Below are positions 43,901-55,900 of a DNA stretch of 64,000 bases, piece after piece. The notes below the pieces were generated by a model. The model worked only from the letters and a program-made list of their open reading frames with translations. It was not told where the DNA came from and searched no databases. The stretch comes from Streptomyces violaceusniger (GTDB lineage: Bacteria; Actinomycetota; Actinomycetes; Streptomycetales; Streptomycetaceae). How positions within the stretch are numbered: position 1 is the first letter of the stretch; each line of letters starts with the position of its first letter. Position numbers and translations under genes: made by a program. The DNA is taken from assembly GCA_005405945.1 (NCBI GenBank), contig BJHW01000001.1:9169451-9233450 (forward strand), given 5' to 3'.

Positions 43901-46900
43901 CCGTTGACTGGACGCCTGTTTTGGGTGCTGTGTCGTCCGGGTCGGGTGGTGGGGTGTTGGTGTCCTTGCCGACGTATGCGTTCCAACGGGAGCGTTACTG
44001 GCTCGATGCTCCGACCGTGGCGGCCGATGCCACGGGCCTGGGGCTGGAAACTCTTGAACACTCCCTCCTGGGGGCCGCGGTCCCTCTCGCTGAGGGCGGG
44101 CAGCTCTTTACCGGACGCATCTCGCTGGAGACACACCCATGGCTCGCCGACCACCAGGTCTGGGGAACCGTGCTGGTGCCGGGCGCCGCACTGATCGAGT
44201 TGGCGATGCATGCCGTGACGCACGTGGGCCAACAGGGCATCGAAGACATCGCCCTTGAAGCACCTCTTGCGGTCCCCGAAGGGGAGACCGTTCACTTGCA
44301 GGTGGTTGTCGGGGAGGTCCAACAGGACGGGCAGCGCGAGTTCAGCATTCACTCACGGATGGACTCCGACGATGTCGACCTGGGCTGGAAGCGCCATGCG
44401 ACGGGGTTGAGCTGCGCGGCGGTTGATGAGGAGCCCGTCTCCGAGGTGCTCAGCGGAGCCAGTTGGCCTCCTCCCGGGGCCGCTCCCGTGGACGTTGACG
44501 AGCTTTATGCGGGTTTTGCTGGTCGGGGTTATGAGTATGGGCCGTTGTTTCAGGGGGTGCGGGCGGCGTGGCGGTTGGGTGGTGCGGTGTTTGCGGAGGT
44601 GTGTTTGCCGGAGGGGGTTGATGGTGGGGGGTTTGGGCTTCATCCGGCGTTGTTGGATGCGGCGTTTCAGGCTTTGTTGATTGTGGGTGGGCAGGGTTCG
44701 GGTGAGGGGTTGGGTGAGCAGGTGAGGTTGCCGTTTGTGGTGAGTGGTGTGCGGTTGGGGGTGGGGGTGCTGTTCGGTTGCGGGTGGGTGTGCGGTTGGT
44801 GGGTGTGGATGAGGTTGCGGTTGATTTGGCGGATGAGTATGGCCGGTTTGTGGGTGTGGTGGAGTCGTTGAGGGTGCGGCCGGTGTCGGTTGGGCAGTTG
44901 GCGGTGGTGGGTGCGGGGCGGGATTGCTTGTTTGAGGTGGAGTGGGAGCGGGTTGCGGCTGAGGCGGTGCGGGGTGTCGTGGTGGGACCGGTGGTGGCGT
45001 CGTTGTCGGGTGGGGATGTGGTGGCTTTGGAGCGGTTGGCGGGGAGTGGGGTGGTGCCGGATGTGGTGGTCCTGACTGTTCCTGCTGATGCTGACTGTGG
45101 GTCTGGTGGTGTGGTGGGTGGGGTGCATCGGGTGGTGCGGGAGGTCGCTGGGGTGTTGCGGGAGTTTGTGATGGATGAGCGGTGGGCGGGGAGTCGTTTG
45201 TTGGTGCGGACCAGTGGTGCGGTGGTGGTGGAGTCGGGTGAGCGGGTGGGGAGTTTCGCGGGTGCGGCGGTGTGGGGTTTGGTGCGTAGTGCGCAGGCTG
45301 AGCATCCGGGCCGGTTCTTGCTCGTCGATGTTGTCGATGACGGGCGTGATGGTGGTGTGGGTTTTGATGCTGGTGTGGTGGGTGGGTTGGTGGCGTGTGG
45401 TGAGTCGCAGCTTGTGGTGCGTGGGGGTGTGGTGCGGTGTGCTCGTCTGGCGCGGGTGAGTGGGACTGGGGCGGTAGCGCGGCGGGTCGGCGGGTGGCAG
45501 GGCGCGGGGACGGTGTTGATCACCGGTGGTACCGGGACGTTGGGCGGTCTGGTGGCCCGGCATCTGGTCGCCGAACACGGAGTGGCGCACGTACTGCTGG
45601 TGAGCCGTCGGGGGCTGGATGCGCCAGGAGCGCAGGAGCTGTGTGAGCAGATCGAGGAGTTGGGCGGTCGGGTAACGGTCCGCTCCTGTGACACCAGTGA
45701 TCGTGATGCGGTGCGTGAGCTGCTGGCTGGTGTTCCGGCGGAGGTGCCGTTGCGGGGTGTGGTGCATGCCGCGGGTGTGCTGGATGACGCGACCGTGGAG
45801 GGCCTGGGGTGGGAGCAGATTGAGCGGGTGTTGGCGCCGAAGGTGGATGCGGCGTGGCATTTGCATGAGCTGACCCGGGACATGGGCCTGGAGGCGTTCG
45901 TCCTGTTCTCCTCGGCCGCGGGTGTGCTGGGCAATGCGGGACAGGCCAACTACGCCGCGGCCAACACCTTCCTGGACGCCCTGGCTCAGCACCGCCAGGC
46001 CCAGGGCCTGCCCGCTGTGTCGCTGGCCTGGGGGTTGTGGGCACAGGACAGCGGGATGACCGGCCACCTGGACCATGAGGACCACGCACGCCTGAACCGC
46101 ACCGGCATCACCCCCATGACCACCGAAGAGGGTTTGGCGCTGCTCGACATGGCCGTCGACGGCGCTCGCCCTTCGCTCCTCTTGGCCCGCCTCTCTCTTA
46201 CGGCGGTTCAGAGGCATGTGGCGAACGGTGGCACCCTCTTGAGCCTGTACCGAGGGCTGGTGAAGTCCCCGGCACGTCGTACGGGTGCCACGGCGGCCAC
46301 GACTCTTCAGCAGCGGGTGGCGGATCTCGGTGACGCCGAGCGGTACGAACTCATCCTCGCCACCGTTCGTACTCACATCGCCAAGGTGCTGGGCCACTCG
46401 ACCGCGGACACCGTGGACGGCGACCGCGCGTTGAAGGATCTGGGCTTCGACTCCCTGACCGCGGTGGAACTGCGTAACCAGCTTGGTGCGGCGACGGGGC
46501 TTCGACTTCCGACCACCTTGGTCTTCGACTATCCGACGCCTTCGGCCATCGCCAGGTATCTGGACGGTCGGCTGGGCGCGGGCGAGCGCTCGGATGGCGC
46601 TGATGTGGCGCCCGCTGTGGTGGGCGTGGACACGGAGCCGATTGCGATTGTGGGGGTGGGGTGTCGGTATCCGGGTGGGGTGGCCTCGCCGGAGGAGCTG
46701 TGGGAGTTGGTGGCCGGCGGGACGGACGCCATCTCCGGCTTCCCGGTGGATCGTGGCTGGGACCTGGAGGCCCTGTACGACCCGGATCCGGACCGCGCGG
46801 GGAAGAGCTATGCCATCGACGGTGGCTTTCTGAACGATGCCGCAGATTTTGACGCGGAGTTCTTCGGGATGTCGCCGCGTGAGGCGTTGGCGGTGGATCC

Positions 46901-49900
46901 GCAGCAGCGGTTGCTGCTGGAGGCGTCCTGGGAGGCGATGGAGCGGGCCGGGATCGACCCGGCTGAGCTGCGCGGCTCGGCCACGGGCGTGTTCATGGGC
47001 GTGATGTACAGCGACTACTCATCCAGGCTGCGGAAGTTCCCGGGTGAGCTCGAGGGCTATCTCGTCTCCGGCAGTGCGGGAAGCGTGGCGTCGGGGCGCC
47101 TGGCGTACACCTTCGGGCTCGAAGGTCCGGCAGTGACGGTGGATACGGCGTGTTCGTCGTCGTTGGTTGCCTTGCACCAGGCGAGTGCGGCGCTGCGCAG
47201 CGGCGAGTGCTCGATGGCCCTGGCCGGTGGAGCGACGGTGATGTCCACCCCGGGCCTCTTCTTGGAGTTCTCCCGCCAGCGCGGCCTGTCGGTGGACGGC
47301 CGGTGCAAGGCGTTCGCCGAGGGTGCGGATGGTACGGGGTTCGGTGAGGGTGTCGGGGTGTTGTTGTTGGAGCGGTTGTCGGATGCTCGGGCGCGGGGGC
47401 ATCGGGTGTTGGCGGTGGTGCGTGGTTCGGCGGTGAATCAGGATGGGGCGTCGAATGGGTTGACGGCGCCGAATGGTCCGTCGCAGGAGCGGGTGATTCG
47501 GCAGGCGCTGGCCAATGCGCGGTTGTCGGCGGCGGATGTGGATGCCGTGGAGGGTCATGGGACGGGCACGACGCTGGGTGATCCGATCGAGGCCCAGGCG
47601 TTGCTGGCCACCTATGGGCAGGGCCGGGAGGCTGGTCGTCCGTTGTGGTTGGGGTCGTTGAAGTCGAACATCGGGCACACGCAGGCCGCTGCTGGTGTGG
47701 GTGGTGTGATCAAGATGGTCATGGCCCTGGACCAGGAGATGCTGCCGCGCACGTTGCATGTGGATCGGCCGTCGTCGCATGTGGACTGGGATGCGGGTGC
47801 GGTGGAGTTGCTGACTGAGGAGGTGGCTTGGCCGCGTGGGGAGCGGGTGCGGCGGGCCGGTGTGTCGTCCTTTGGTGTGTCGGGGACCAATGCGCACGTC
47901 ATCCTCGAGGAAGCGCCGGTGGAGGAGGCCTCGGGTGTGGAGGTGGTTGCCGCTGCTGGTGGTGTGGTGCCGTGGGTGGTGTCGGGGCGTAGTGCGGGGG
48001 CGTTGGTGGCTCAGGCGGGTCGGTTGCTGGAGTATGTGCGTTTTGCTCAGGCTGATGGTGGTGGTGTGGATGTGGTGGGTGTGGGGCGTGGTCTGGTGGG
48101 TTCGCGTGCGGTGTTTGAGCATCGGGCGGTGGTTTTGGGTTCGGATGTGGAGGAGCTTGAGGCTGGGCTCGCGGCAATGGTGCGGGGTGAGGCCGCTGGT
48201 GGTGGTGTGGTGGGTCGTGTGCGGTCGGGGTGGGTCGGCCGGTGTTTGTTTTCCCTGGTCAGGGTGCGCAGTGGGTGGGGATGGGTGCGCGTTTGCTGGA
48301 TGAGTCGGTGGTGTTTGCCGAGGGTATTGCTGAGTGTGAGCGGGTGTTGTCGGGGTGGGTGGGTTGGTCTGTGCGGGGGGTGTTGCGGCAGGAGGTGGGG
48401 GCGCCGTCGTTGGAGCGGGTGGATGTGGTTCAGCCGGTGTCGTTTGCGGTGATGGTGGCTTTGGCTGGGGTGTGGCGGTCGTTTGGTGTGGAGCCGGCGG
48501 CTGTGGTGGGGCATTCCCAGGGTGAGGTGGCGGCCGCGTATGTGGCGGGTTTGTTGTCGTTGGAGGGTGCGTGTCGGGTGGTGGTGTTGCGGTCGCGGTT
48601 GATCGGTGAGCGGTTGGCGGGCCGGGGCGGGATGCTGTCGGTGGCCGTGTCTCGGGATGAGGCTGTGGGGCGGATTGAGGCCGGTGTCTGGGGTGGGGTG
48701 GAGGTGGCTGCGGTCAATGGCCCTGGTTCGGTGGTGGTGGCTGGGCCTGCGGAGGCGGTGGAGCGGGTGCGGGGTGTGTGTGAGGAGCAGGGGGTGCGGG
48801 CGCGGCGGATCCCGGTGGACTACGCCTCCCATACCGCGCAGGTTGAGCAGATCCGTACCGAGCTGGCCGAGGTCTTGGACGGCCTGACCCTGGCCGCTCC
48901 CCAAGGTCGTTGGGTGCCGTTGCTGTCGACGGTGACTGGGCAGTGGGTCTCACCCGGCGAGATGGATGGGGGGTATTGGTTCCGGAATTTGCGGCAGCCG
49001 GTGCGTTTTGCCGAGGCGGTGGGTGCTTTGGTCGCCGAGGGTTATGGGGTTTTTGTTGAGGTGAGTGCGCATCCGGTGTTGACGGTGGGTGTGGAGGAGG
49101 TGGTGGAGGTCGCTGGTGGTCAGGCGGTGGTGACCGGCACGTTGCGCCGTGACCAGGACACGCTCAGGCAGGTCCTGACTTCCCTGGCCCAGTTGCATGT
49201 CAACGGGGTGACCGTCGACTGGAAACCTGCTCTCGGTGCGGTGGCCGCGGACGACAGTACTGCGGCAGACGGTCGTGCACCGATGCTGGACCTGCCCACG
49301 TATGCCTTCCAGCGGCAGCGCTACTGGCTTGACGCCCCGCCCGCGGCAACCGATGCCACCGGCTTGGGCCTGGAGACCGTCGAGCACCCCCTCCTCGGAG
49401 CCGCAGTCGACACTGCTGGCAGTGAGGCGGTCCTGCTTACGGGTCGGCTGTCGCTGCAGACACATCCGTGGCTTGCCGACCACCAGGTGATGGGGGCGGT
49501 GCTGGTACCGGGGGCGGCGCTGGTGGAGATGGCGGTCCGCGCCGGTGAACACATTGGATGCGATCGGCTGGAGGAGCTGACGCTGGAGGCGCCGCTGGTT
49601 CTGCCCGAACAGGGCGGTGTCCAGGTCCAGGTCGCCGTTGAAGAAGCCGATGCGTCGGGCTTCCGGCCGGTTTCCGTCCACTCCCGCGTTGAGACCGCTG
49701 AGACGCCTGCTGAGTCCGTATGGCTCCGGAACGCCAGCGGTCTGCTCGGTATCCCGCAACAAGACGAGCAGCGCCAGGAGGTGCTCGAGCAGTGGCCGCC
49801 GGCCGGTGCCCAGCCGATGGCGTTGGATCCGGACGAGCTTTATGCGGGTTTTGCTGGTCGGGGTTATGAGTATGGGCCGTTGTTTCAGGGGGTGCGGGCG

Positions 49901-52900
49901 GCGTGGCGGTTGGGTGGTGCGGTGTTTGCGGAGGTGTGTTTGCCGGAGGGGGTTGATGGTGGGGGGTTTGGGCTTCATCCGGCGTTGTTGGATGCGGCGT
50001 TTCAGGCTTTGTTGATTGTGGGTGGGCAGGGTTCGGGTGAGGGGTTGGGTGAGCAGGTGAGGTTGCCGTTTGTGGTGAGTGGTGTGCGGTTGGGGGGTGG
50101 GGGTGCTGTTCGGTTGCGGGTGGGTGTGCGGTTGGTGGGTGTGGATGAGGTTGCGGTTGATTTGGCGGATGAGTATGGCCGGTTTGTGGGTGTGGTGGAG
50201 TCGTTGAGGGTGCGGCCGGTGTCGGTTGGGCAGTTGGCGGTGGTGGGTGCGGGGCGGGATTGCTTGTTTGAGGTGGAGTGGGAGCGGGTTGCGGCTGAGG
50301 CGGTGCGGGGTGTCGTGGTGGGACCGGTGGTGGCGTCGTTGTCGGGTGGGGATGTGGTGGCTTTGGAGCGGTTGGCGGGGAGTGGGGTGGTGCCGGATGT
50401 GGTGGTCCTGACTGTTCCTGCTGATGCTGACTGTGGGTCTGGTGGTGTGGTGGGTGGGGTGCATCGGGTGGTGCGGGAGGTCGCTGGGGTGTTGCGGGAG
50501 TTTGTGATGGATGAGCGGTGGGCGGGGAGTCGTTTGTTGGTGCGGACCAGTGGTGCGGTGGTGGTGGAGTCGGGTGAGCGGGTGGGGAGTTTTGCGGGTG
50601 CGGCGGTGTGGGGTTTGGTGCGTAGTGCGCAGGCTGAGCATCCGGGCCGGTTCTTGCTCGTCGATGTTGTCGATGACGGGCGTGATGGTGGTGTGGGTTT
50701 TGATGCTGGTGTGGTGGGTGGGTTGGTGGCGTGTGGTGAGTCGCAGCTTGTGGTGCGTGGGGGTGTGGTGCGGTGTGCTCGTCTGGCGCGGGTGAGTGGG
50801 ATTGGGGCGGTAGCGCGGCGGGTCGGCGGGTGGCAGGGCGCGGGGACGGTGTTGATCACCGGTGGTACCGGGACGTTGGGCGGTCTGGTGGCCCGGCATC
50901 TGGTCGCCGAACATGGAGTCGAGCATCTGCTGCTGGTCGGCCGCAGGGGCCCGCATGCCCCGGGGGTGGCGGAGTTGGTGGCCGAGCTGGAAGCGGCGGG
51001 GGCGTCGGTCACGGTGGCCGCGTGTGATGTGGCCGACCGTGATGCGGTGCGTGAGCTGCTGGCTGGTGTTCCGGCGGAGGTGCCGTTGCGGGGTGTGGTG
51101 CATGCCGCGGGTGTGCTGGATGACGCGACCGTGGAGGGCCTGGGGTGGGAGCAGATTGAGCGGGTGTTGGCGCCGAAGGTGGATGCGGCGTGGCATTTGC
51201 ATGAGCTGACCCGGGACATGGGCCTGGAGGCGTTCGTCCTGTTCTCCTCGGCCGCGGGTGTGCTGGGCAATGCGGGACAGGCCAACTACGCCGCGGCCAA
51301 CACCTTCCTGGACGCCCTGGCTCAGCACCGCCAGGCCCAGGGCCTGCCCGCTGTGTCGCTGGCCTGGGGGTTGTGGGCACAGGACAGCGGGATGACCGGC
51401 CACCTGGACCATGAGGACCACGCACGCCTGAACCGCACCGGTATCACCCCATGACCACCGAAGAAGGTCTCGCCCTCTTCGACGCTGCTCAGGGTGTGGG
51501 GCGTGGTGTGGTGTTGCCGGTGCGTGTGGATGTGCGGGCGTTTCATGGGCGTGGTGGTGTGCCGGTTCCGGCGATGTTGCGGAATGTGGTGCGGGGTGGG
51601 GTGCGCCGGGTTGCGGTGGGGCGGGATGGTTCGGGTGCGTGGATGGATCGGTTGGCGGGGGTGGCGCCGCAGGAGCGTGAGCGGTTGCTGCTGGAGCTGG
51701 TCCGTTCCCATGTGGCGACGGTGCTGGGGCACGCGGATCCTGCTGGAATCGACGCCGACCGCGCGCTGAGGGACCTTGGATTCGATTCCCTGACGGCAGT
51801 CGAGCTGCGTAATCAGCTTGGGGCGGCAACCGGGCTTCGACTCCCGACCACCTTGGCGTTCGACCATCCCAGCCCACGCGCTGTCGCCTCGTACCTCGAC
51901 CAGGAGTTGGGTGCGGGTGTGCGGTCGGATGCCGCTGTTGCGGTGCCGGCTGTGGTGGGTGTGGATGTGGAGCCGATTGCGATTGTGGGGGTGGGGTGTC
52001 GGTATCCGGGTGGGGTGGCCTCGCCGGAGGGGTTGTGGGAGTTGGTGGCCGGCGGGACGGACGCCATCTCCGGCTTCCCGGTGGATCGTGGTTGGGATCT
52101 GGAGGGGTTGTATGACCCGGATCCGGGGCATGCGGGGACGTCGTATGTGCGGGCGGGTGGGTTTTTGCATGATGCTGCTGATTTTGATGCGGAGTTTTTT
52201 GGGTTGTCGCCGCGTGAGGCGTTGGCGGTGGATCCGCAGCAGCGGTTGTTGTTGGAGGCGTCGTGGGAGGCGATGGAGCGGGCGGGGGTGGATCCGGCTG
52301 AGCTGCGTGGGTCGGCTACGGGTGTGTTCATGGGGGTGATGTACAACGACTATGCCTCGAGGTTGGCGGCTCTTCCGGCGGATCTTGAGGGCTATGTGGG
52401 GTCGGGTAGTGCTGGGAGTGTGGCGTCGGGGCGCCTGGCGTATGTGTTTGGTCTTGAGGGTCCGGCGGTGACGGTGGATACGGCGTGTTCGTCGTCGTTG
52501 GTGGCGTTGCATCAGGCGAGTGTGGCGTTGCGTGGTGGTGAGTGTTCGATGGCGTTGGCTGGTGGTGTGGCGGTGATGTCGACTCCGGGGACGTTTGTGG
52601 AGTTCTCCCGTCAGCGTGGTCTGTCGGTGGACGGGCGGTGTAAGGCGTATGCGGAGGGTGCGGACGGTACGGGCTGGGGTGAGGGTGTCGGGGTGTTGTT
52701 GTTGGAGCGGTTGTCGGATGCTCGGGCGCGGGGGCATCGGGTGTTGGCGGTGGTGCGTGGTTCGGCGGTGAATCAGGATGGGGCGTCGAATGGGTTGACG
52801 GCGCCGAATGGTCCGTCGCAGGAGCGGGTGATTCGGCAGGCGCTGGCCAATGCCCGGTTGTCGGCGGCGGATGTGGATGCCGTGGAGGGTCATGGGACGG

Positions 52901-55900
52901 GCACGACGCTCGGCGACCCGATCGAGGCGCAGGCGTTGCTGGCTACGTATGGGCAGGGCCGGGAGGCTGGTCGTCCGTTGTGGTTGGGGTCGTTGAAGTC
53001 GAACATCGGGCACACGCAGGCGGCTGCTGGTGTGGGTGGTGTGATCAAGATGGTCATGGCGCTGAACCGTGAGGTGTTGCCGCGCACGTTGTACGTGGAC
53101 CAGCCGTCGTCGCATGTGGACTGGGATGCGGGTGCGGTTGAGTTGCTGACTGAGGAGGTGGCCTGGCCGCGTGGGGAGCGGGTGCGGCGGGCCGGTGTGT
53201 CCTCCTTCGGCGTGTCGGGGACCAATGCCCACGTCATCCTCGAGGAAGCACCGGTAGAGGAATCTGCTGGTGGGGATGTGGCGCCCGTGGTGATGCCTGC
53301 GGTGGTGCCGTGGGTGGTGTCGGGGCGTAGTGCGGGGGCGTTGGCGGCTCAGGCGGGTCGGTTGCTGGAGTATGTGCGTTCTGCTCAGGCTGATGGTGGT
53401 GGTGTGGATGTGGTGGGTGTGGGGCGTGGTCTGGTGGGTTCGCGTGCGGTGTTTGAGCATCGGGCGGTGGTTTTGGGTTCGGATGTGGAGGAGCTTGAGG
53501 CTGGGCTTGTGGGTCTGGTGCGGGGTGAGGCCGCTGGTGGTGGTGTGGTGGGTCGTGTGCGGTCGGGGTGGGTCGGCCGGTGTTTGTTTTCCCTGGTCAG
53601 GGTGCGCAGTGGGTGGGGATGGGTGCGCGTTTGCTGGATGAGTCGGTGGTGTTTGCCGAGGGCATTGCTGAGTGTGAGCGGGTGTTGTCGGGGTGGGTGG
53701 GTTGGTCTGTGCGGGGGGTGTTGCGGCAGGAGGTGGGGGCGCCGTCGTTGGAGCGGGTGGATGTGGTTCAGCCGGTGTCGTTTGCGGTGATGGTGGCTTT
53801 GGCTGGGGTGTGGCGGTCGTTTGGTGTGGAGCCGGCGGCTGTGGTGGGGCATTCCCAGGGTGAGGTGGCGGCCGCGTATGTGGCGGGTTTGTTGTCGTTG
53901 GAGGATGCGTGTCGGGTGGTGGTGTTGCGGTCGCGGTTGATCGGTGAGCGTTTGGCGGGCCGGGGCGGGATGCTGTCGGTGGCCGTGTCTCGGGATGAGG
54001 CTGTGGGGCGGATTGAGGCCGGTGTCTGGGGTGGGGTGGAGGTGGCCGCGGTCAATGGCCCTGGTTCGGTGGTGGTGGCTGGGCCTGCGGAGGCGGTGGA
54101 GCGGGTGCGGGGTGTGTGTGAGGAGCAGGGGGTGCGGGCGCGGCGGATTCCGGTGGACTACGCCTCCCATACCGCGCAGGTTGAGCAGATCCGTACCGAG
54201 CTGGCCGAGGTCTTGGACGGCCTGACCCTGGCCGCTCCCCAAGGTCGTTGGGTGCCGTTGCTGTCGACGGTGACTGGGCAGTGGGTCTCACCCGGCGAGA
54301 TGGATGGGGGGTATTGGTTCCGGAATTTGCGGCAGCCGGTGCGTTTTGCTGAGGCGGTGGGTGCTTTGGTCGCCGAGGGTTATGGGGTTTTTGTTGAGGT
54401 GAGTGCGCATCCGGTGTTGACGGTGGGTGTGGAGGAGGTGGTGGAGGTCGCTGGTGGTCAGGCGGTGGTGACCGGCACGTTGCGCCGTGACCAGGACACG
54501 CTCAGGCAGGTCCTGACTTCCCTGGCCCAGCTGCATGTCAACGGGGTGACCGTCGACTGGAAACCTGCTCTCGGTGCGGTGGCCGCGGACGACAGTACTG
54601 CGGCAGACGGTCGTGCACCGATGCTGGACCTGCCCACGTATGCCTTCCAGCGGCAGCGCTACTGGCTTGACGCCCCGCCCGCGGCAACCGATGCCACCGG
54701 CTTGGGCCTGGAAGCCCTTGAACACTCCTTCCTCGGAGCGGCAGTCCCCCTTGCGGACCAAGGACATGTCCTCACCGGGCGTATCTCGTTGGAGACCCAT
54801 CCGTGGTTGGCGGACCACCGGATCCTGGGGTCGGTGCTGGTGCCATCGGCTGCGGTGGTCGAGTTGGCGCTGACCGCTGCGAACCGTGCGGGATGCGAGG
54901 CAATCCAGGAGCTCACTCTCGGGGATCCGTTGTCCCTTCCGGAGCGGGGCGGTGTCCAGCTTCAGGTTGTGGTCGGCGAGGCGGGACAAGACGGTGTGCG
55001 CAGCGTCTATGTGCAATCCCGCCTTGAAGTGGCCGATGCCGTGTGGGTTCGCCATGCCACGGGTTCGTTGGTGGCGGAGGGGTCGGCTGGTGTCGGTGGG
55101 GTGGTGTTGGAGCAGTGGCCGCCGGTGGGTGCGGAGCCGGTGGTGGCTGATCTGGATGTGTTCTATGAGCGTTTCTCCGAGCGTGGGTTTGATTATGGTC
55201 CGGCGTTTCGGGGGTTGGAGGCGGTGTGGCGGTGTGGTGAGGAGGTGTTCGCTCAGGTTCGTCTTCCGCAGGAGCGGGTGGGTGAGGTGGAGCGGTTTGG
55301 GGTGCATCCGGCGTTGCTGGATGCGGCTGTGCATGCGGTGGCGTTGATCGCTTCGGAGGAGGATCAGGAGGCGGCGCGTATTCCGTTTGCGTGGTCGGGG
55401 GTGCGGTTGCATGGCTCGGGTGCGTCGGTGGTGCGGGTGCGGTTGGCCCGGGCCGGGTCGGACGCGGTGGCGTTGGAGGTGGCGGACGCGGCGGGCCGGC
55501 CGGTGGTGTCCATCGAGTCTCTGGCCTTGCGGCCGATCTCGGCTGAGCAGTTGCAGGCGGCTCGGACCAGTCGTTATGAGTCGCTGTTCCAGCTGGACTG
55601 GCAGCCGGTGGCCACGCCGGCTTCGGTTGTGGCTGGGGGTTCGTGGGCGTTCGTGGGGTCGGATGCCGGGCTGGGTGAGGCGGTGGTCCGTGCGGGCGGG
55701 TCGTATGCCCGTTACGCCGATGTCTCGGCGTTGATCGGCGCGCTCGATGAGGGCGAGGCGGTGCCCGAGATGGTGGTGCTGTCCTGCCCGCAGCATGAGG
55801 GCGACGACGTGGTTGCCGGGGTGCGGGAGTCGCTGTCCGCTGTGCTGTCTTCGGTGCAGCGGTGGCTGGGTGAGGAGCGCCTGTTCGGGTCTCGTCTGGT

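Larger units (their letters stand above)
41320..46560 (+). other. PKS A module 1: KS-AT(mmal)-DH-KR-ACP
   Basis: KS has active Cys in DTACSSSL and both His motifs (EGHGTGT, NIGHTQ), so it is not a KSQ loading domain. AT: GHSQGEVAAA and VDYASH, methylmalonyl type. DH: HQVWGTVLVP and HPALLDAAFQ. KR: GGTGTLGG, LDD motif (VLDDATVEG, B-type), catalytic Ser-Tyr-Asn (SSAAG, ANYAAAN). ACP: LGFDSLTAVEL. Five frame losses interrupt KS1-DH1. Confidence 0.88.
46630..51905 (+). other. PKS A module 2: KS-AT(mmal)-DH-KR-ACP
   Basis: KS DTACSSSL; AT GHSQG and YASH; DH HQVMGAVLVP and LHPALLDAAFQ; KR GGTGTLGG with VLDD (B-type); ACP LGFDSLTAVEL. AT, DH C-terminal half and KR are almost identical in DNA to module 1. 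Frame losses lie at the KS-AT linker (48226) and after KR (51450). Confidence 0.88.
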
